Origin: Streptomyces sp. NBC_00239
GTDB taxonomy: Bacteria; Actinomycetota; Actinomycetes; Streptomycetales; Streptomycetaceae
Reading direction: 5' to 3'
Length of the DNA stretch: 64,000 nt
NCBI RefSeq assembly: GCF_036194065.1
Contig: NZ_CP108095.1
Span: forward strand, 8,308,001 to 8,372,000
The notes under the pieces are model-generated. The model did not search any database. It saw only the letters and a list, made by a program, of their open reading frames with translations, and was not told the DNA's origin. Positions 50,701 to 58,366 of this stretch are shown one piece after another. Both the position numbers and the translations under genes were made by a program. Numbering within the stretch: the stretch's first letter is position 1; every line of letters starts with the position of its first letter.

Positions 50701-53417
50701 CCACGGGTCAGGAGAGCGACCCTGGAGGGCAGGCCGCCGATCGCGCCCGCCCGCGGGGAAACCCGCCATTCGGGGATGTCCAGGCTCACCGGACGCCGGT
50801 CCGCCGGGGACCCGGGCCCCACCGCATCGGGCCGGTGGTTCCAGTACCGGGCGCGCCGGTCGAAGACGTGCCCGGGGATCGCGGCGAGGACCTGCTTCGC
50901 CGTCCCGTTGACCGCGTCCCAGTCGATGGTGACGCCGTCCTCCCACAGGGCGGCGAGGGCCGTCGCGAGGCCGCTGAAGCCGCCCGCTCCGTCGCTCCCG
51001 GACACGCTCACGCCCAGCGGCTGCACACCGGCGCCATTGCGCCGCAGCAGACCCGTGAGGGCGGTGCCCGGTCCGGCTTCGACGAAGCGGAGGTGACCGG
51101 CACCGAGGAGCGTGCCGAAGGCGCCGACGAGCCGGATGGGTTCGCGCAGGTGCCGGACCCAGTACTCGGGATCGACCGCTTCCTCGGGCGACAGCCACCG
51201 CCCGGTGACGGCGGAGACGACCGGAAGGCGGGGAACGCGCGGTGCTGCCTGCCGCACGGCCTCCCGGAACGGCCCCGTCACCGACTCCATGAGCGGCGAG
51301 TGGAAGGCGATGGCCCCGGGCAGACGCCGGCAGCGGTGGCCCGCGGCGGCCAGGGCCGCTTCGGCGCGCTCGACGGCCTCGGGCGTGCCGGCCAGGACCA
51401 CGCGGTCGGGTGCGTTCTCGCCGGCCAGCGACAGCTCCGGCCCGAGGAGGGCGCCCACGGCCCCGGCGCTGCAGGCCACGGCGGTCATCGCGCCCTCCGG
51501 GGTGGCGCGCATGAGCCGGTCACGCTCGTGCAGCAGGTGCATCAGGCCGTCCCGGTCGAAAATCCCGGCCTGGTAGGCGGCGGCGAACTCGCCGAGGCTG
51601 CTGCCCGTGACGGCAGCCACCTGCACTCCGGTGGCCGCAAGCAGCCGAGCGTGGGCGATCTCCACGGCCACCAGGGTGGGCTGGTAGGGATTGCCCGTGG
51701 TCGGGGCGCCGGCATCGGCCGGTACCGGCCCGGTCAGACCCGACAGGAGCTCGGTCCCCGGCAGCCCGAGCGCCGCCGCACAGGCGTCGATCTCCGCACG
51801 GAACTCGGGGAACCGGTCGTAGATGCCCCGCACCTCCGTGTCGCCGCGCCCCGCCTGGCCCGGGAAGGTGAGCACGACGGGGCCGTCCGTGCGGTCCCCG
51901 TCACTCTGCCGCCCCTCGGGCGCCCCGCGCAGCAGCGCCGCCGCTTCCTCGGCCGTGCGGGCGACGACCGCCGTGCGGGCGGCGTGTACGCCACGCCCGG
52001 CGGCGAGCGTGTGGGCCACCGGACCGAGCGCAGGGGCCTCGGCGCCGCTCAGCAGGCCGGCCAGCGCTTCCGTACGACGTGCCAGGGCTCCGGTGCTGTG
52101 AGCGCTCACCGGTAGGACCAGGGCCGCACCGTCGGCCGGCGCGGGCGCCGCTGCCTCGGGGCGGTACCTTTCCACGATCGCATGGGCGTTGGTGCCACCC
52201 ACACCGAAGGAGCTGACCGCGGCTCGGCGGTTGGCCTCCGGCCAGGGTTCGGCCGTGAGTGGCACCCGGAACGGGGAGCTCTCCAGTTGGAGGTCCGGAT
52301 TCGGCTCGTGGAAGCCGGCCAGGGGCGGGCGGATTCCGTCCCGCACCGCGCACACCGCCTTGATCAGGCCGGCCACGCCGGCGGCCCGGTCCAGGTGGCC
52401 GAAGTTGGCCTTCAGTGACCCCAGCGCGGCGAAGCCGGTCCGCTCGGTGAAGAGTTCGTACGCGCGGCGGGCTGCCTCGATCTCGATGGGGTCGCCCAGC
52501 CGGGTGCCGGTGCCGTGGGCCTCGTAGTAGCCGATGCTGTCCGCTTCCAGGTCCGCCAGCGCGAGCGCCGTCGCGATGACCTCGCTCTGACCCCGCACCG
52601 CGGGGGCCATGAAGCTGCTCTTGACACGGCCGTCGTTGTTCGCGGCGGTCGCGCGGATCACGGCGTGCACCGGCCGCCCCTGCGCAAGTGCGTCCTCAAG
52701 CCGCTGGAGCACCACCACGCCGGCACCGTTTGCCGGCACCGTGCCGTTGCTGCGCGCGTCGAAGGGCAGGCACCTGCCGTCCGGAGAGGCGATCATCCCT
52801 TCCTGGTAGACGTATCCGCTGTGCTGGTCCGGGTCGAGGGAGATGCCTCCGGCGAGCGCGACATCGGTCAGGCCCGAGCACAGGCTCTGGGCGGCCAGGT
52901 GTACGGCGACCAGGGAGGAGGAGCAACCGGTCTGGACGGAGATCGCCTCGCCGTGCAGGTCGAGGAGGTACGCGACGCGTGTGGCGAGGAAGTCCGTACT
53001 GTTCGCGATCATCCGCTGGTAGCGCTCGTTCTCCGAACCGCCGCCGGACATCGCGGGCTGGTAGCGGCTGGGGGCGGCCGCCGCGTAGACGGACACCGCC
53101 TCCTCCGTGCCGGGCGCCACGGCCGCCGACTCCAGCGCCTGCCAGGCCAGTTCGAGGAAGACGCGATGCTGCGGATCCAGGAGCTCCGCCTCCGCGGACG
53201 AGACGCCGAAGAGTTCCGCGTCGAAGGCATCGACGTCCTCCAGCAGGCCCGATGCCCGTACGCGGCCGTCCTCCCCGGTCCCTGTGCCCCATCGGGTCAC
53301 ACAGTCGTCACCGGCCATGCAGTGGGCCCAGAACCGCTCGATGTCCGGTGACCGGGGGAACCGTCCTGCCATGCCGATCACGGCTATCGGTGTGAAGCCC
53401 TCGTGTGCTGCATTCAT
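47736..53417 (-). CDS. Hybrid PKS-NRPS protein: KS-AT-KR-ACP-C
   Basis: A 1893-residue protein. KS: active Cys about 165 in VQTGCSSSLVAVHLA, His in EAHGTGTRLGDP and KANFGHLDRAAG. AT (about 530-830): FPGQAG, nucleophile in TGSSLGEFAAAYQ (GSSLG instead of GHSLG) and IAFHSPLM, which indicates malonyl-CoA. KR (about 1080-1290): YLVLGGTGRLGAVV and FSSISTVLGG with Tyr and Asn in GPYVSANAFLD, so active. ACP: LGADSLQMMQI. C (about 1450-1870): HHIAIDAWSVELI, active type. No DH or ER, so it adds one C2 unit with a beta-hydroxyl, statine-like if the starter is an aminoacyl group, then condenses with an amino acid. ATG 53417; AGGAG lies about 11 bases upstream. Confidence 0.92.
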   Translation of the reverse strand: MNAAHEGFTPIAVIGMAGRFPRSPDIERFWAHCMAGDDCVTRWGTGTGEDGRVRASGLLEDVDAFDAELFGVSSAEAELLDPQHRVFLELAWQALESAAVAPGTEEAVSVYAAAAPSRYQPAMSGGGSENERYQRMIANSTDFLATRVAYLLDLHGEAISVQTGCSSSLVAVHLAAQSLCSGLTDVALAGGISLDPDQHSGYVYQEGMIASPDGRCLPFDARSNGTVPANGAGVVVLQRLEDALAQGRPVHAVIRATAANNDGRVKSSFMAPAVRGQSEVIATALALADLEADSIGYYEAHGTGTRLGDPIEIEAARRAYELFTERTGFAALGSLKANFGHLDRAAGVAGLIKAVCAVRDGIRPPLAGFHEPNPDLQLESSPFRVPLTAEPWPEANRRAAVSSFGVGGTNAHAIVERYRPEAAAPAPADGAALVLPVSAHSTGALARRTEALAGLLSGAEAPALGPVAHTLAAGRGVHAARTAVVARTAEEAAALLRGAPEGRQSDGDRTDGPVVLTFPGQAGRGDTEVRGIYDRFPEFRAEIDACAAALGLPGTELLSGLTGPVPADAGAPTTGNPYQPTLVAVEIAHARLLAATGVQVAAVTGSSLGEFAAAYQAGIFDRDGLMHLLHERDRLMRATPEGAMTAVACSAGAVGALLGPELSLAGENAPDRVVLAGTPEAVERAEAALAAAGHRCRRLPGAIAFHSPLMESVTGPFREAVRQAAPRVPRLPVVSAVTGRWLSPEEAVDPEYWVRHLREPIRLVGAFGTLLGAGHLRFVEAGPGTALTGLLRRNGAGVQPLGVSVSGSDGAGGFSGLATALAALWEDGVTIDWDAVNGTAKQVLAAIPGHVFDRRARYWNHRPDAVGPGSPADRRPVSLDIPEWRVSPRAGAIGGLPSRVALLTRGGALADAVAGLLAEAGTTLVAGHGTEPADAVVDLRWAETGAVPERALLEDADVDAWLAEGLWNPARDLLSHRPLPATYLVVTRGLSTVLPDEEPCTGAAAALGLVRCLPHEFPGMRAHLVDLGGGGAAAAEAVLAELAMPDPRDVAYRDGIRFTTHHRTAPLQERTAVKEGGTYLVLGGTGRLGAVVADALSREAPVTLLLAGRDPERPLGAAQQAMVDAARRRGCTVRNVRLDVTSEQELRSVLAEAEREFGAVDGFFHLAGHTDTEDFPLLEQALEAPSSDVAAAKVRGAAVLAAVLRERPCSFVVLFSSISTVLGGLGFGPYVSANAFLDALAVRETARTGVPWTSVCWDGWSANLQPADGALDGVEGSRLLRRALRTPAPLVVAAVTDTETRRAGVLAGLARVAREAAVSSAGGGGVGEPGQVLGTVLKIVEQVLGDAPGDPDRSLRMLGADSLQMMQIAAQLQASLGVEVPLAALLRARSVRELETVCAGARRPAENAVPAGSADVGGALASVQQRLWYLWQLDPREVNYNVPFGWEFPGVAPERAAAGLRALLERHAGLRTAYEVDATGTPRRRITGTGDVDIELVELTAADGPDLDSEFLTHTEAFIGRPFDLTRASVRVLVAGSGKDPGARSSRVLMVCHHIAIDAWSVELIRRDLEQLLAPRGAVELPEPPASYDAFVVAEQRFRESPAYERQVAYWTEATRGVEPVAPPEDASAEPDGPRTAGEARGALSPDVLASLRALAAQADTTLYTLALTALSVALGEWCGREEVVIGTNLANRSLPGLDSVVGMFVDPVMLRVRPRPETGDGTLGDSLAGVRDTFLAALDHSELPYQDVVRLSGLGGRGAENPLFSVIATMFDGQSGPRPDGAPEMRALRLPRQSRVKFRLSVEFLPGPDGLELQVLYPTEHYLPATVQRFADRVTGLLEGLARDGLSAVAAPPLPAAATTARRRFSDRFARTAPATAADTRPHALPTESDNR

Positions 53418-53704
53418 GATGTGGCTCGCTCCTGCGTAAGGCCCGGGCCGGGGACACCGCGGGAACGGGCGTACGGCCGGGACGGGTGGGCGGCCGCCCG
53501 CGCGCACGAGGGCGTCCCCGGCCCGCGCGGGCGTACGGCCACCGCCTCCCGCAGTGTGCGAAGGGCGGTGGCCGGACAGGAGGCTGCAAGGCGCACCTGT
53601 CGGGGGAGATGGGCAGCCGCTGGATTCGATGAACGGAAAGGCGCCGCGTACCGGGCCCGGAGGGCTGGTGCGGCATGCAGGTCGGGCAAGATCCGGAAGG
53701 CGGT

Positions 53705-54559
53705 CTAGCCCGCTGTGGCGTGCTGTTTCATCCTGGCGTAGCCGGCCACGGCCGCCGCCCTGCGCGCGGTGGTGAAGTCCTTGCCCCGGAAGTCGCGGTC
53801 GTCCGGCCGGACGACCCGCAGACCGGCGGGCAGCGTGCCACTGCGCAGGCTGACATCACGCGCCACACCCGCCAGCAGATCGAATGCCGTCCGGAACGAC
53901 GCGCCCTTGCACTCCCAGACGGACTTGAACGCGAAGGGGTCGCGCAGCCGGTCGGCCCGGATCACCGGCCCGGTGTCCACTCCGGCATCCACGAAGTGGA
54001 CGGTGGCACCGGCGCACTGCCGGAACCGCTCCATGTCGTGCAGCGCCGCGACCTGTTCCGTGGCGTACATGCCGCGTGCGTGCGGAAGCACGGCGGAGTG
54101 TGCGTTGACGATCCGGCCCGGCGCGAGCTCGATCCACCACGGGGCCAGCAACTGGTCGAGGAACACGAAGAAGTAGGGGACCGGACCGGCATCGGACAGC
54201 CCCTCGGCCCAGGAACGGACTTCCTCCGAGTTGAGGTTCTCGCCCAGAAACCCGAGACGCTCCGTCAGATCTGCCGGCAGCGACGGCACGCCGTACATGC
54301 CGACCATGGACTCGTCCGTCTCGCCGAGGTCGGGGTACAGACAGCGCAGCTGCTCCCACTCCCCGGCGGTGAGGTCCCGCTTCCCGGCATGGGCCCGGTG
54401 GAAGGAGACCCGCTGCCGGTAGAGTCCGCGACGCCCCGGGTCGTCCCGCACGAAGATGCCGCCGAACGACGGGGTGGTGTCGAACTCCTCAAGCCACAGG
54501 GACATCAGATAGGCAGCGTGGAAGCTTCCCTCCGACATCAGGACACACGTGGACTCCAC
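53705..54559 (-). CDS. Formyltransferase-family enzyme
   Basis: A 284-residue protein with the formyl-transferase fold of Met-tRNA formyltransferase and sugar or amine N-formyltransferases. The catalytic Asn-His pair is in RIVNAHSAVLPHARGMYATE (about 152-156) and the Asp in TVHFVDAGVDTGPVI; DPFAFKSVWECKGASFRTAF follows. There is no C-terminal tRNA-binding domain, so a small-molecule or carrier-bound amine is the likely acceptor, with formyl-tetrahydrofolate as donor. GTG 54559 with AGGAG upstream. It lies between the M20 hydrolase and PKS genes in one operon. Confidence 0.85.
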   Translation of the reverse strand: MESTCVLMSEGSFHAAYLMSLWLEEFDTTPSFGGIFVRDDPGRRGLYRQRVSFHRAHAGKRDLTAGEWEQLRCLYPDLGETDESMVGMYGVPSLPADLTERLGFLGENLNSEEVRSWAEGLSDAGPVPYFFVFLDQLLAPWWIELAPGRIVNAHSAVLPHARGMYATEQVAALHDMERFRQCAGATVHFVDAGVDTGPVIRADRLRDPFAFKSVWECKGASFRTAFDLLAGVARDVSLRSGTLPAGLRVVRPDDRDFRGKDFTTARRAAAVAGYARMKQHATAG

Positions 54560-54586
54560 GGTTGGATCTCCTCTGTCATTGCATTG

Positions 54587-55864
54587 TCATTCCTCGTCGG
54601 CGAGCTTCAACGCCGTGGCCGCGAGGAGGTCGATGGCCCGGGCGCAGGACTCCGCAGTGGAGTACTCGCGCGGGCTGTGGCTGATGCCGTCGTACTCACC
54701 GCGGGCGAAGATCATGACCGCCGGGCAGACGGCGGCCATCTCCTGTGCGTCGTGCCCCGCGCCGGACATCAGCACGGCGTGGGTCAGGCCGAGGGAATCG
54801 GCCTCGCGGGTCACGATCGCCTGCAGCCGTGCGTTGAAGGCGACCGGTGAGGTACGGGCCATGCGGCGCGCGGTGATGCGCAGCCCGTCCTGCACGCCCT
54901 GCAGCCCGTCGAGGTAGCGGGCCAGGTGTTCTTCGGCGCGGACCATCTCATCCTCGTCCGGATTGCGCAGGTCGACCGTGAGCCTCGCCCGGGCGGGGAC
55001 GATGTTGGTGTCTCCGGGGTGCAGGCTCAGGTGACCGACGGTCGCCCGGAGCTTCCCGAAGTCACCGCTTTCCACCATGTCCCGGAGATGGCGCACGATC
55101 TCGGCGGCGAAGAGCCCGGCGTCGATGCGCATCTCGGTGGGAGTGGCCCCGGCGTGGGCAGCGCGCCCGTAGACGAGGATCTCCTGCCAGGAGATGCCCT
55201 GCGTGCCGGTCACCACGCCGACGTCCGTTCCGGACCGGACGAGCAGGGGGCCCTGCTCGATGTGGCACTCCAGATAGGCGTGCGGCGGCGGGTTGAGCCG
55301 TACCCCGTGCGGACCCGCGAACCCGATCCGCGTCAGCTCCTCGCCGAACGACAGGCCGTCCGCGTCCTTGAGGGCGTAGGCGTCCTCCAGCGCGATCCGG
55401 CCCGCCGCCACGGCACTGCCGAGCATGTCCGTGCCGAACCGTACGCCTTCCTCGTCACTGAACGCGACGATCTCCAGTGGGCGGCGCGTGGTGACACCGC
55501 GCTCGTTCAGCGTCCGGATGATCTCAAGGCCTCCCAGGACGCCCAGACACCCGTCGAAGGCACCCGCAGAGGCCACGCTGTCGATGTGCGAGCCGATCAG
55601 GACTGGACGGGCGTCCTGTTCCGACCCGGCCCGGCGCCCGTAGATGTTGCCCACGGCGTCCACCCGCACGGTGAGGCCTGCCGCCTTCATCCAGGACACG
55701 AGCAGACGGCGGCCGTCCGCGTCGGCATCGGTCAGCGCCAGCCGGCTCACACCCCGCAGCCCCGTCTGCGCGTCGTCGTAAGCGCCGATCTTCGCGAGCT
55801 CCATCAGGGACCGCCACAACCGGTCACCGTCGACGGCGACGCGCTCGGGTACGTCACGGGGCAT
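54587..55864 (-). CDS. M20-family amidohydrolase (N-carbamoyl-amino acid / allantoate amidohydrolase type)
   Basis: A 425-residue metal hydrolase. Metal ligands appear in LIGSHIDSVASAGAFDGCLG (His, Asp), IVAFSDEEGVRFGTDMLGS (Glu pair) and LECHIEQGPLLVRSG (His); the lid domain has ISWQEILVYGRAAHAGATPT and the last ligand His is in GISHSPREYSTAE. These enzymes cleave N-carbamoyl or related amide groups from amino acids. CTGAGGAG precedes ATG 55864. First gene of the operon with formyltransferase, PKS, NRPS and ligase D. It may remove a protecting N-acyl, carbamoyl or formyl group from a precursor or the final product. Confidence 0.88.
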   Translation of the reverse strand: MPRDVPERVAVDGDRLWRSLMELAKIGAYDDAQTGLRGVSRLALTDADADGRRLLVSWMKAAGLTVRVDAVGNIYGRRAGSEQDARPVLIGSHIDSVASAGAFDGCLGVLGGLEIIRTLNERGVTTRRPLEIVAFSDEEGVRFGTDMLGSAVAAGRIALEDAYALKDADGLSFGEELTRIGFAGPHGVRLNPPPHAYLECHIEQGPLLVRSGTDVGVVTGTQGISWQEILVYGRAAHAGATPTEMRIDAGLFAAEIVRHLRDMVESGDFGKLRATVGHLSLHPGDTNIVPARARLTVDLRNPDEDEMVRAEEHLARYLDGLQGVQDGLRITARRMARTSPVAFNARLQAIVTREADSLGLTHAVLMSGAGHDAQEMAAVCPAVMIFARGEYDGISHSPREYSTAESCARAIDLLAATALKLADEE

Positions 55865-55980
55865 GGTTCTCCTCAGTGCCAAGGGGGTGTCAGGGGTCGG
55901 ATCATCCGCGCAGTGCGTCTCCGCAGCGGGCCCTTCCGATCATGTCGACCCGGCCGGGACGACTCCACCGGCACAACGGA

Positions 55981-56493
55981 TCAGTAACGTGCACGGCAGC
56001 AACCTGAGCACCGCCCGATGGCGGCCAGCACGCGCCACGACGGGGGCGGACCTGCCAAGTCCTCGCGACAGCCGGGGTCGGGTTCGGCGGATCCCAGGTG
56101 GTGACCACACGGGAGCCCCCGTCGCGAAGCGGCGCGGCGAGCGCTGGACTCTGCGAACTCGAGCGGTCGGGCGGGGTGGTGGCGACGGCGGGCGGGGTCA
56201 GCAGCCGGTCGCTGTGGCGGCCAGAGCGGCCAGGGCAGTGGCGATGGCGCGTGTGCGCCCGTGGGTTCGGATACACCGACACCGCAGCGCAGCAGTACGC
56301 CGCGAACCACCAGTGACCAGGTGAGCGGGACCGCCCATACCGAGATCGAATCGCCCGAGGTGCTGGAGGCGAGGACGCCGGCGATGTCGGCCGAATGCGG
56401 AAGCGTTTGCCTGTCCACACGGCAGGGGTACGAGGAGACGACGGCGGCCGGCTCGCCGAGTTGCTCGGCTGCGGTTCTCCAGGTGGCCGTCAC
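55981..56493 (-). pseudogene. Probable decayed hypothetical gene
   Basis: The minus frame starts MTATWRTAAEQLGEPAAVVS, continues TLPHSADIAGVLASSTSGDS and a hydrophobic ISVWAVPLTWSLVVRGVLLR, with host-like codon use. Near 56250 an alternative frame (RAIATALAALAATATGC, stop) fits better than the continuing one, so a frameshift is likely. I do not recognise the family. The surroundings (55865-56760) contain only similar scraps, one of which reads GTEDISNWDGRLGRLRRLAA. Confidence 0.4.
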
Positions 56494-56760
56494 CGCTGCA
56501 CCGGCATGCGCGGTACGGATCGCCTACTCGCCCGCCAACCTGGCTGGGTCCCGACGTGAACATGCAGATCGCGACGGCGTAGCGGTGTGGTGGCCGCTGT
56601 TTCGCGGAACACCCCCGCGTCGGCGGGGACCGCGCAGGCCGCCCGGCTGCGCCGCGAGCCGCCGCAGCCTGCCGAGCCGGCCGTCCCAGTTGCTGATGTC
56701 CTCCGTGCCGAGGCCGAGCTCCGTGCGGAGGCCGTGCTCCGTGCCGAGAACCTCGCCGTC

Positions 56761-56937
56761 TCAGTACCTCTTTCCGGGCCGCGATCCGAGGAAGCCGTCT
56801 GCGAGGTCCACGACCGCCGCCACCGCCGGCCGCCGCGCCGGCCGGCTCTTTCCGCTGCCGAGCCCACCGGTCAGGTTCACCAGGGGATGCGATTCCACCT
56901 CGGCCTGTAGCCGGGCGAGATCATCAGGGGTTTCCAC
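56761..56937 (-). pseudogene. Truncated P-loop NTPase relic
   Basis: A 58-codon frame starting at GTG 56937 reads VETPDDLARLQAEVESHPLV then NLTGGLGSGKSRPARRPA and stops after about 27 more residues. The LTGGLGSGKS motif is a Walker A loop closely like INLTGPVGSGKS of the NTPase encoded 1.5-3 kb downstream (58367-60124). It is probably the broken start of a paralogue of that gene. Confidence 0.55.
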
Positions 56938-57107
56938 GGTCCCGGACCGTACCCAGCGCGCTCACTTCACGTTACGGCCGTAACAAGACGTTCGCAGGCC
57001 GTAGTTGATACCTCTGTGAGACTCCGGTGCGGCGCCTCGGGGCTAGGGTCGTGACCACCGCGGGCCCGGCGGTCCACTCCTTCCGTCCCTCTCTGAAAGG
57101 GCTCCTC

Positions 57108-57809
57108 GTGAAGTTCACCCGATGGCTGCCGACCGCAGCCGCGACCTTCCTCGCCCTCGCCGCGTTCGTCGCCGGACCGGCAGCGGCCTCCGCGACCGCA
57201 GCCGCCGCCCCGGCGGCGGTCCGTGCCGCGACCGCCCCGGTCTCCGCCACAGCGAAGCACTCCCCGGGCGTCGGCGACGCACCGCGCAGCAGAGCGACCG
57301 GCGAGGCAGCAGCCCAGGTCACTCCAGTGTGGTCGACCACGGCGCAAATCTGCTCCAACTCCCCGATCCCGGACGGGTGGGTGGTCACGAGCTCGTACCG
57401 CAGCAGCGAGTGCGTCACCGGCGTCCGGTACAGCATCACGAGCGTGACCACGGAGGTCGCCCTCCAAGTGTGTTCCGACTCTCCGATCCCCGCCGGGTGG
57501 GTGGTCACGAGCTCGAGCCAGAGCAGCATGTGTGTCACCGGGGTCCGGTACAGCATCACGAAGGTGACCACGCAGATCGCCCTCCAGGCGTGTTCCAACT
57601 CTCCGATCCCCGCCGGGTGGGTGATCACGAGCTCGAGCCAGAGCAGCATGTGCGTCACCGGCGTCCGGTACAGCATCACGAAGGTGACCACGCAGATCGC
57701 CCTCCAAGTGTGTTCCGACTCTCCGATCCCCGCCGGGTGGGTGGTCACGAGCTCGAGCCAGAGCAGCATGTGCGTCACCGGCGTCCGGTACAGCATCAAG
57801 AAGGTCTGA
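57108..57809 (+). CDS. Secreted protein of four 40-residue two-cysteine repeats
   Basis: A 233-residue exported protein starting at GTG 57108. Residues 1-35 form a signal peptide (WLPTAAATFLALAAFVAGPA), followed by an Ala-rich linker. From residue about 80 there are four tandem units of exactly 40 residues with the consensus CSxSPIPAGWVVTSSSQSSM, CVTGVRYSITKVTTQIALQ. Each unit has two cysteines. The DNA period is 120 bases and units 2-4 are nearly identical, showing recent expansion. The small modules may bind a surface ligand; the function is unknown. A strong terminator follows at 57857. Confidence 0.85.
   Translation: MKFTRWLPTAAATFLALAAFVAGPAAASATAAAAPAAVRAATAPVSATAKHSPGVGDAPRSRATGEAAAQVTPVWSTTAQICSNSPIPDGWVVTSSYRSSECVTGVRYSITSVTTEVALQVCSDSPIPAGWVVTSSSQSSMCVTGVRYSITKVTTQIALQACSNSPIPAGWVITSSSQSSMCVTGVRYSITKVTTQIALQVCSDSPIPAGWVVTSSSQSSMCVTGVRYSIKKV
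57345..57806 (+). repeat. Four tandem 120-bp coding repeats
   Basis: Units begin near 57345, 57465, 57585 and 57705 inside the secreted repeat gene. The first is the most diverged; the others differ at only a few positions. The exact 120-base period preserves the reading frame, so unequal recombination would change the repeat number without breaking the protein. Confidence 0.88.
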
Positions 57810-57856
57810 CCGGCTGCCGTCGGCCTGCCCGGTCCCCGCTCGCGCGCCGTACTCCG

Positions 57857-57900
57857 AGCCGGTCGTGCCCCGCCGCCCACGCGGCGGGGCACGACCGGCT
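57857..57900. terminator. Perfect 20-bp hairpin with 4-base loop
   Basis: AGCCGGTCGTGCCCCGCCGC (57857-57876), loop CCAC, and its exact reverse complement (57881-57900). It lies 48 bases after the repeat-protein stop and touches the end of the convergent propeller relic, so it probably once served both. Confidence 0.9.
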
Positions 57901-58127
57901 CAAAGCTGGCCGACGTACGCCTTGCCCCTCCCGTCCAGTGCCACCCCCGCGATGCCCTGCCCCAGGCCGGTGGCGATCGTGGTCTTCTGCCCGTCCGGCA
58001 GGTCGACCGCGATCAGCTGCCCGTCGGTCCAATTGGCGATGTAGGCCCTGCTCGCCGCCGTGTGCAGGTCGGCCAGGTCGAAGCGGGTGGGATCGAGGGC
58101 GGCCTCGCCGAGCTTCCACGCGGTGGC
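57900..58127 (-). pseudogene. C-terminal relic of a beta-propeller (SMP-30/NHL-like) protein
   Basis: The minus strand reads ATAWKLGEAALDPTRFDLAD, AYIANWTDGQLIAVDLPDGQ, TTIATGLGQGIAGVALDGRG and KAYVGQL to a TGA. This is a propeller blade pair typical of SMP-30 or NHL proteins. Upstream text turns into proline-rich, unrelated sequence, so about 75 residues remain of a protein normally over 280. Confidence 0.6.
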
Positions 58128-58261
58128 CCCGGGAGTACTACGGGTCGGCTGCCTGCGGGGGCCAGGCGGGCGCGGCACCGGGCCTCGGAGGCACGGGGCG
58201 CGGCGGCACTCATGCGGGACCGGCTCCGGAACCGGTGGCTGGGGCGGGGAGGGCGGGAGTG

Positions 58262-58308
58262 GGGACTGCAACGGCTTCACCAACCAGCAGTGGGTCCTGC
58301 CCGTCTGA
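58262..58308 (+). pseudogene. Tail of a ricin-type lectin domain
   Basis: The forward frame ends DCNGFTNQQWVLPV and a stop. D-C-N-G-x-x-N-Q-x-W is the last subdomain signature of ricin-B-like carbohydrate-binding domains of secreted Streptomyces enzymes. Only about 15 residues survive, so this is a relic. Confidence 0.5.
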
Positions 58309-58315
58309 CGAGACG

Positions 58316-58362
58316 GACAGGGTGTCCGCCGGCCCTCAGGAGGGGCTGGCGGACGCCCTGTC
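58316..58362 (-). terminator. 20-bp hairpin downstream of the NTPase gene
   Basis: GACAGGGTGTCCGCCGGCCC (58316-58335) pairs with GGGCTGGCGGACGCCCTGTC (58343-58362), with two mismatches at DNA level. It ends four bases from the stop codon of the minus-strand NTPase gene and is its likely terminator. Confidence 0.8.
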
Positions 58363-58366
58363 GATC

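Noticed and set aside
48756..52115. A 1119-codon plus-strand open frame across the PKS gene
   Set aside because: Antisense shadow of KS-AT-KR-ACP-C; no ribosome site or recognisable motif.
22736..55864. Assignment of the cluster to the detoxin/rimosamide family (TauD + NRPS + PKS core)
   Set aside because: The TauD-NRPS-PKS trio is shared, but the diaminopropionate and aminoadipate genes, four ligase-like proteins and domain order do not fit what I recall of that family, so no product name is given.
57345..57806. Possible CRISPR-like array
   Set aside because: The repeat unit is 120 bases without unique spacers, keeps a reading frame and encodes a secreted protein.
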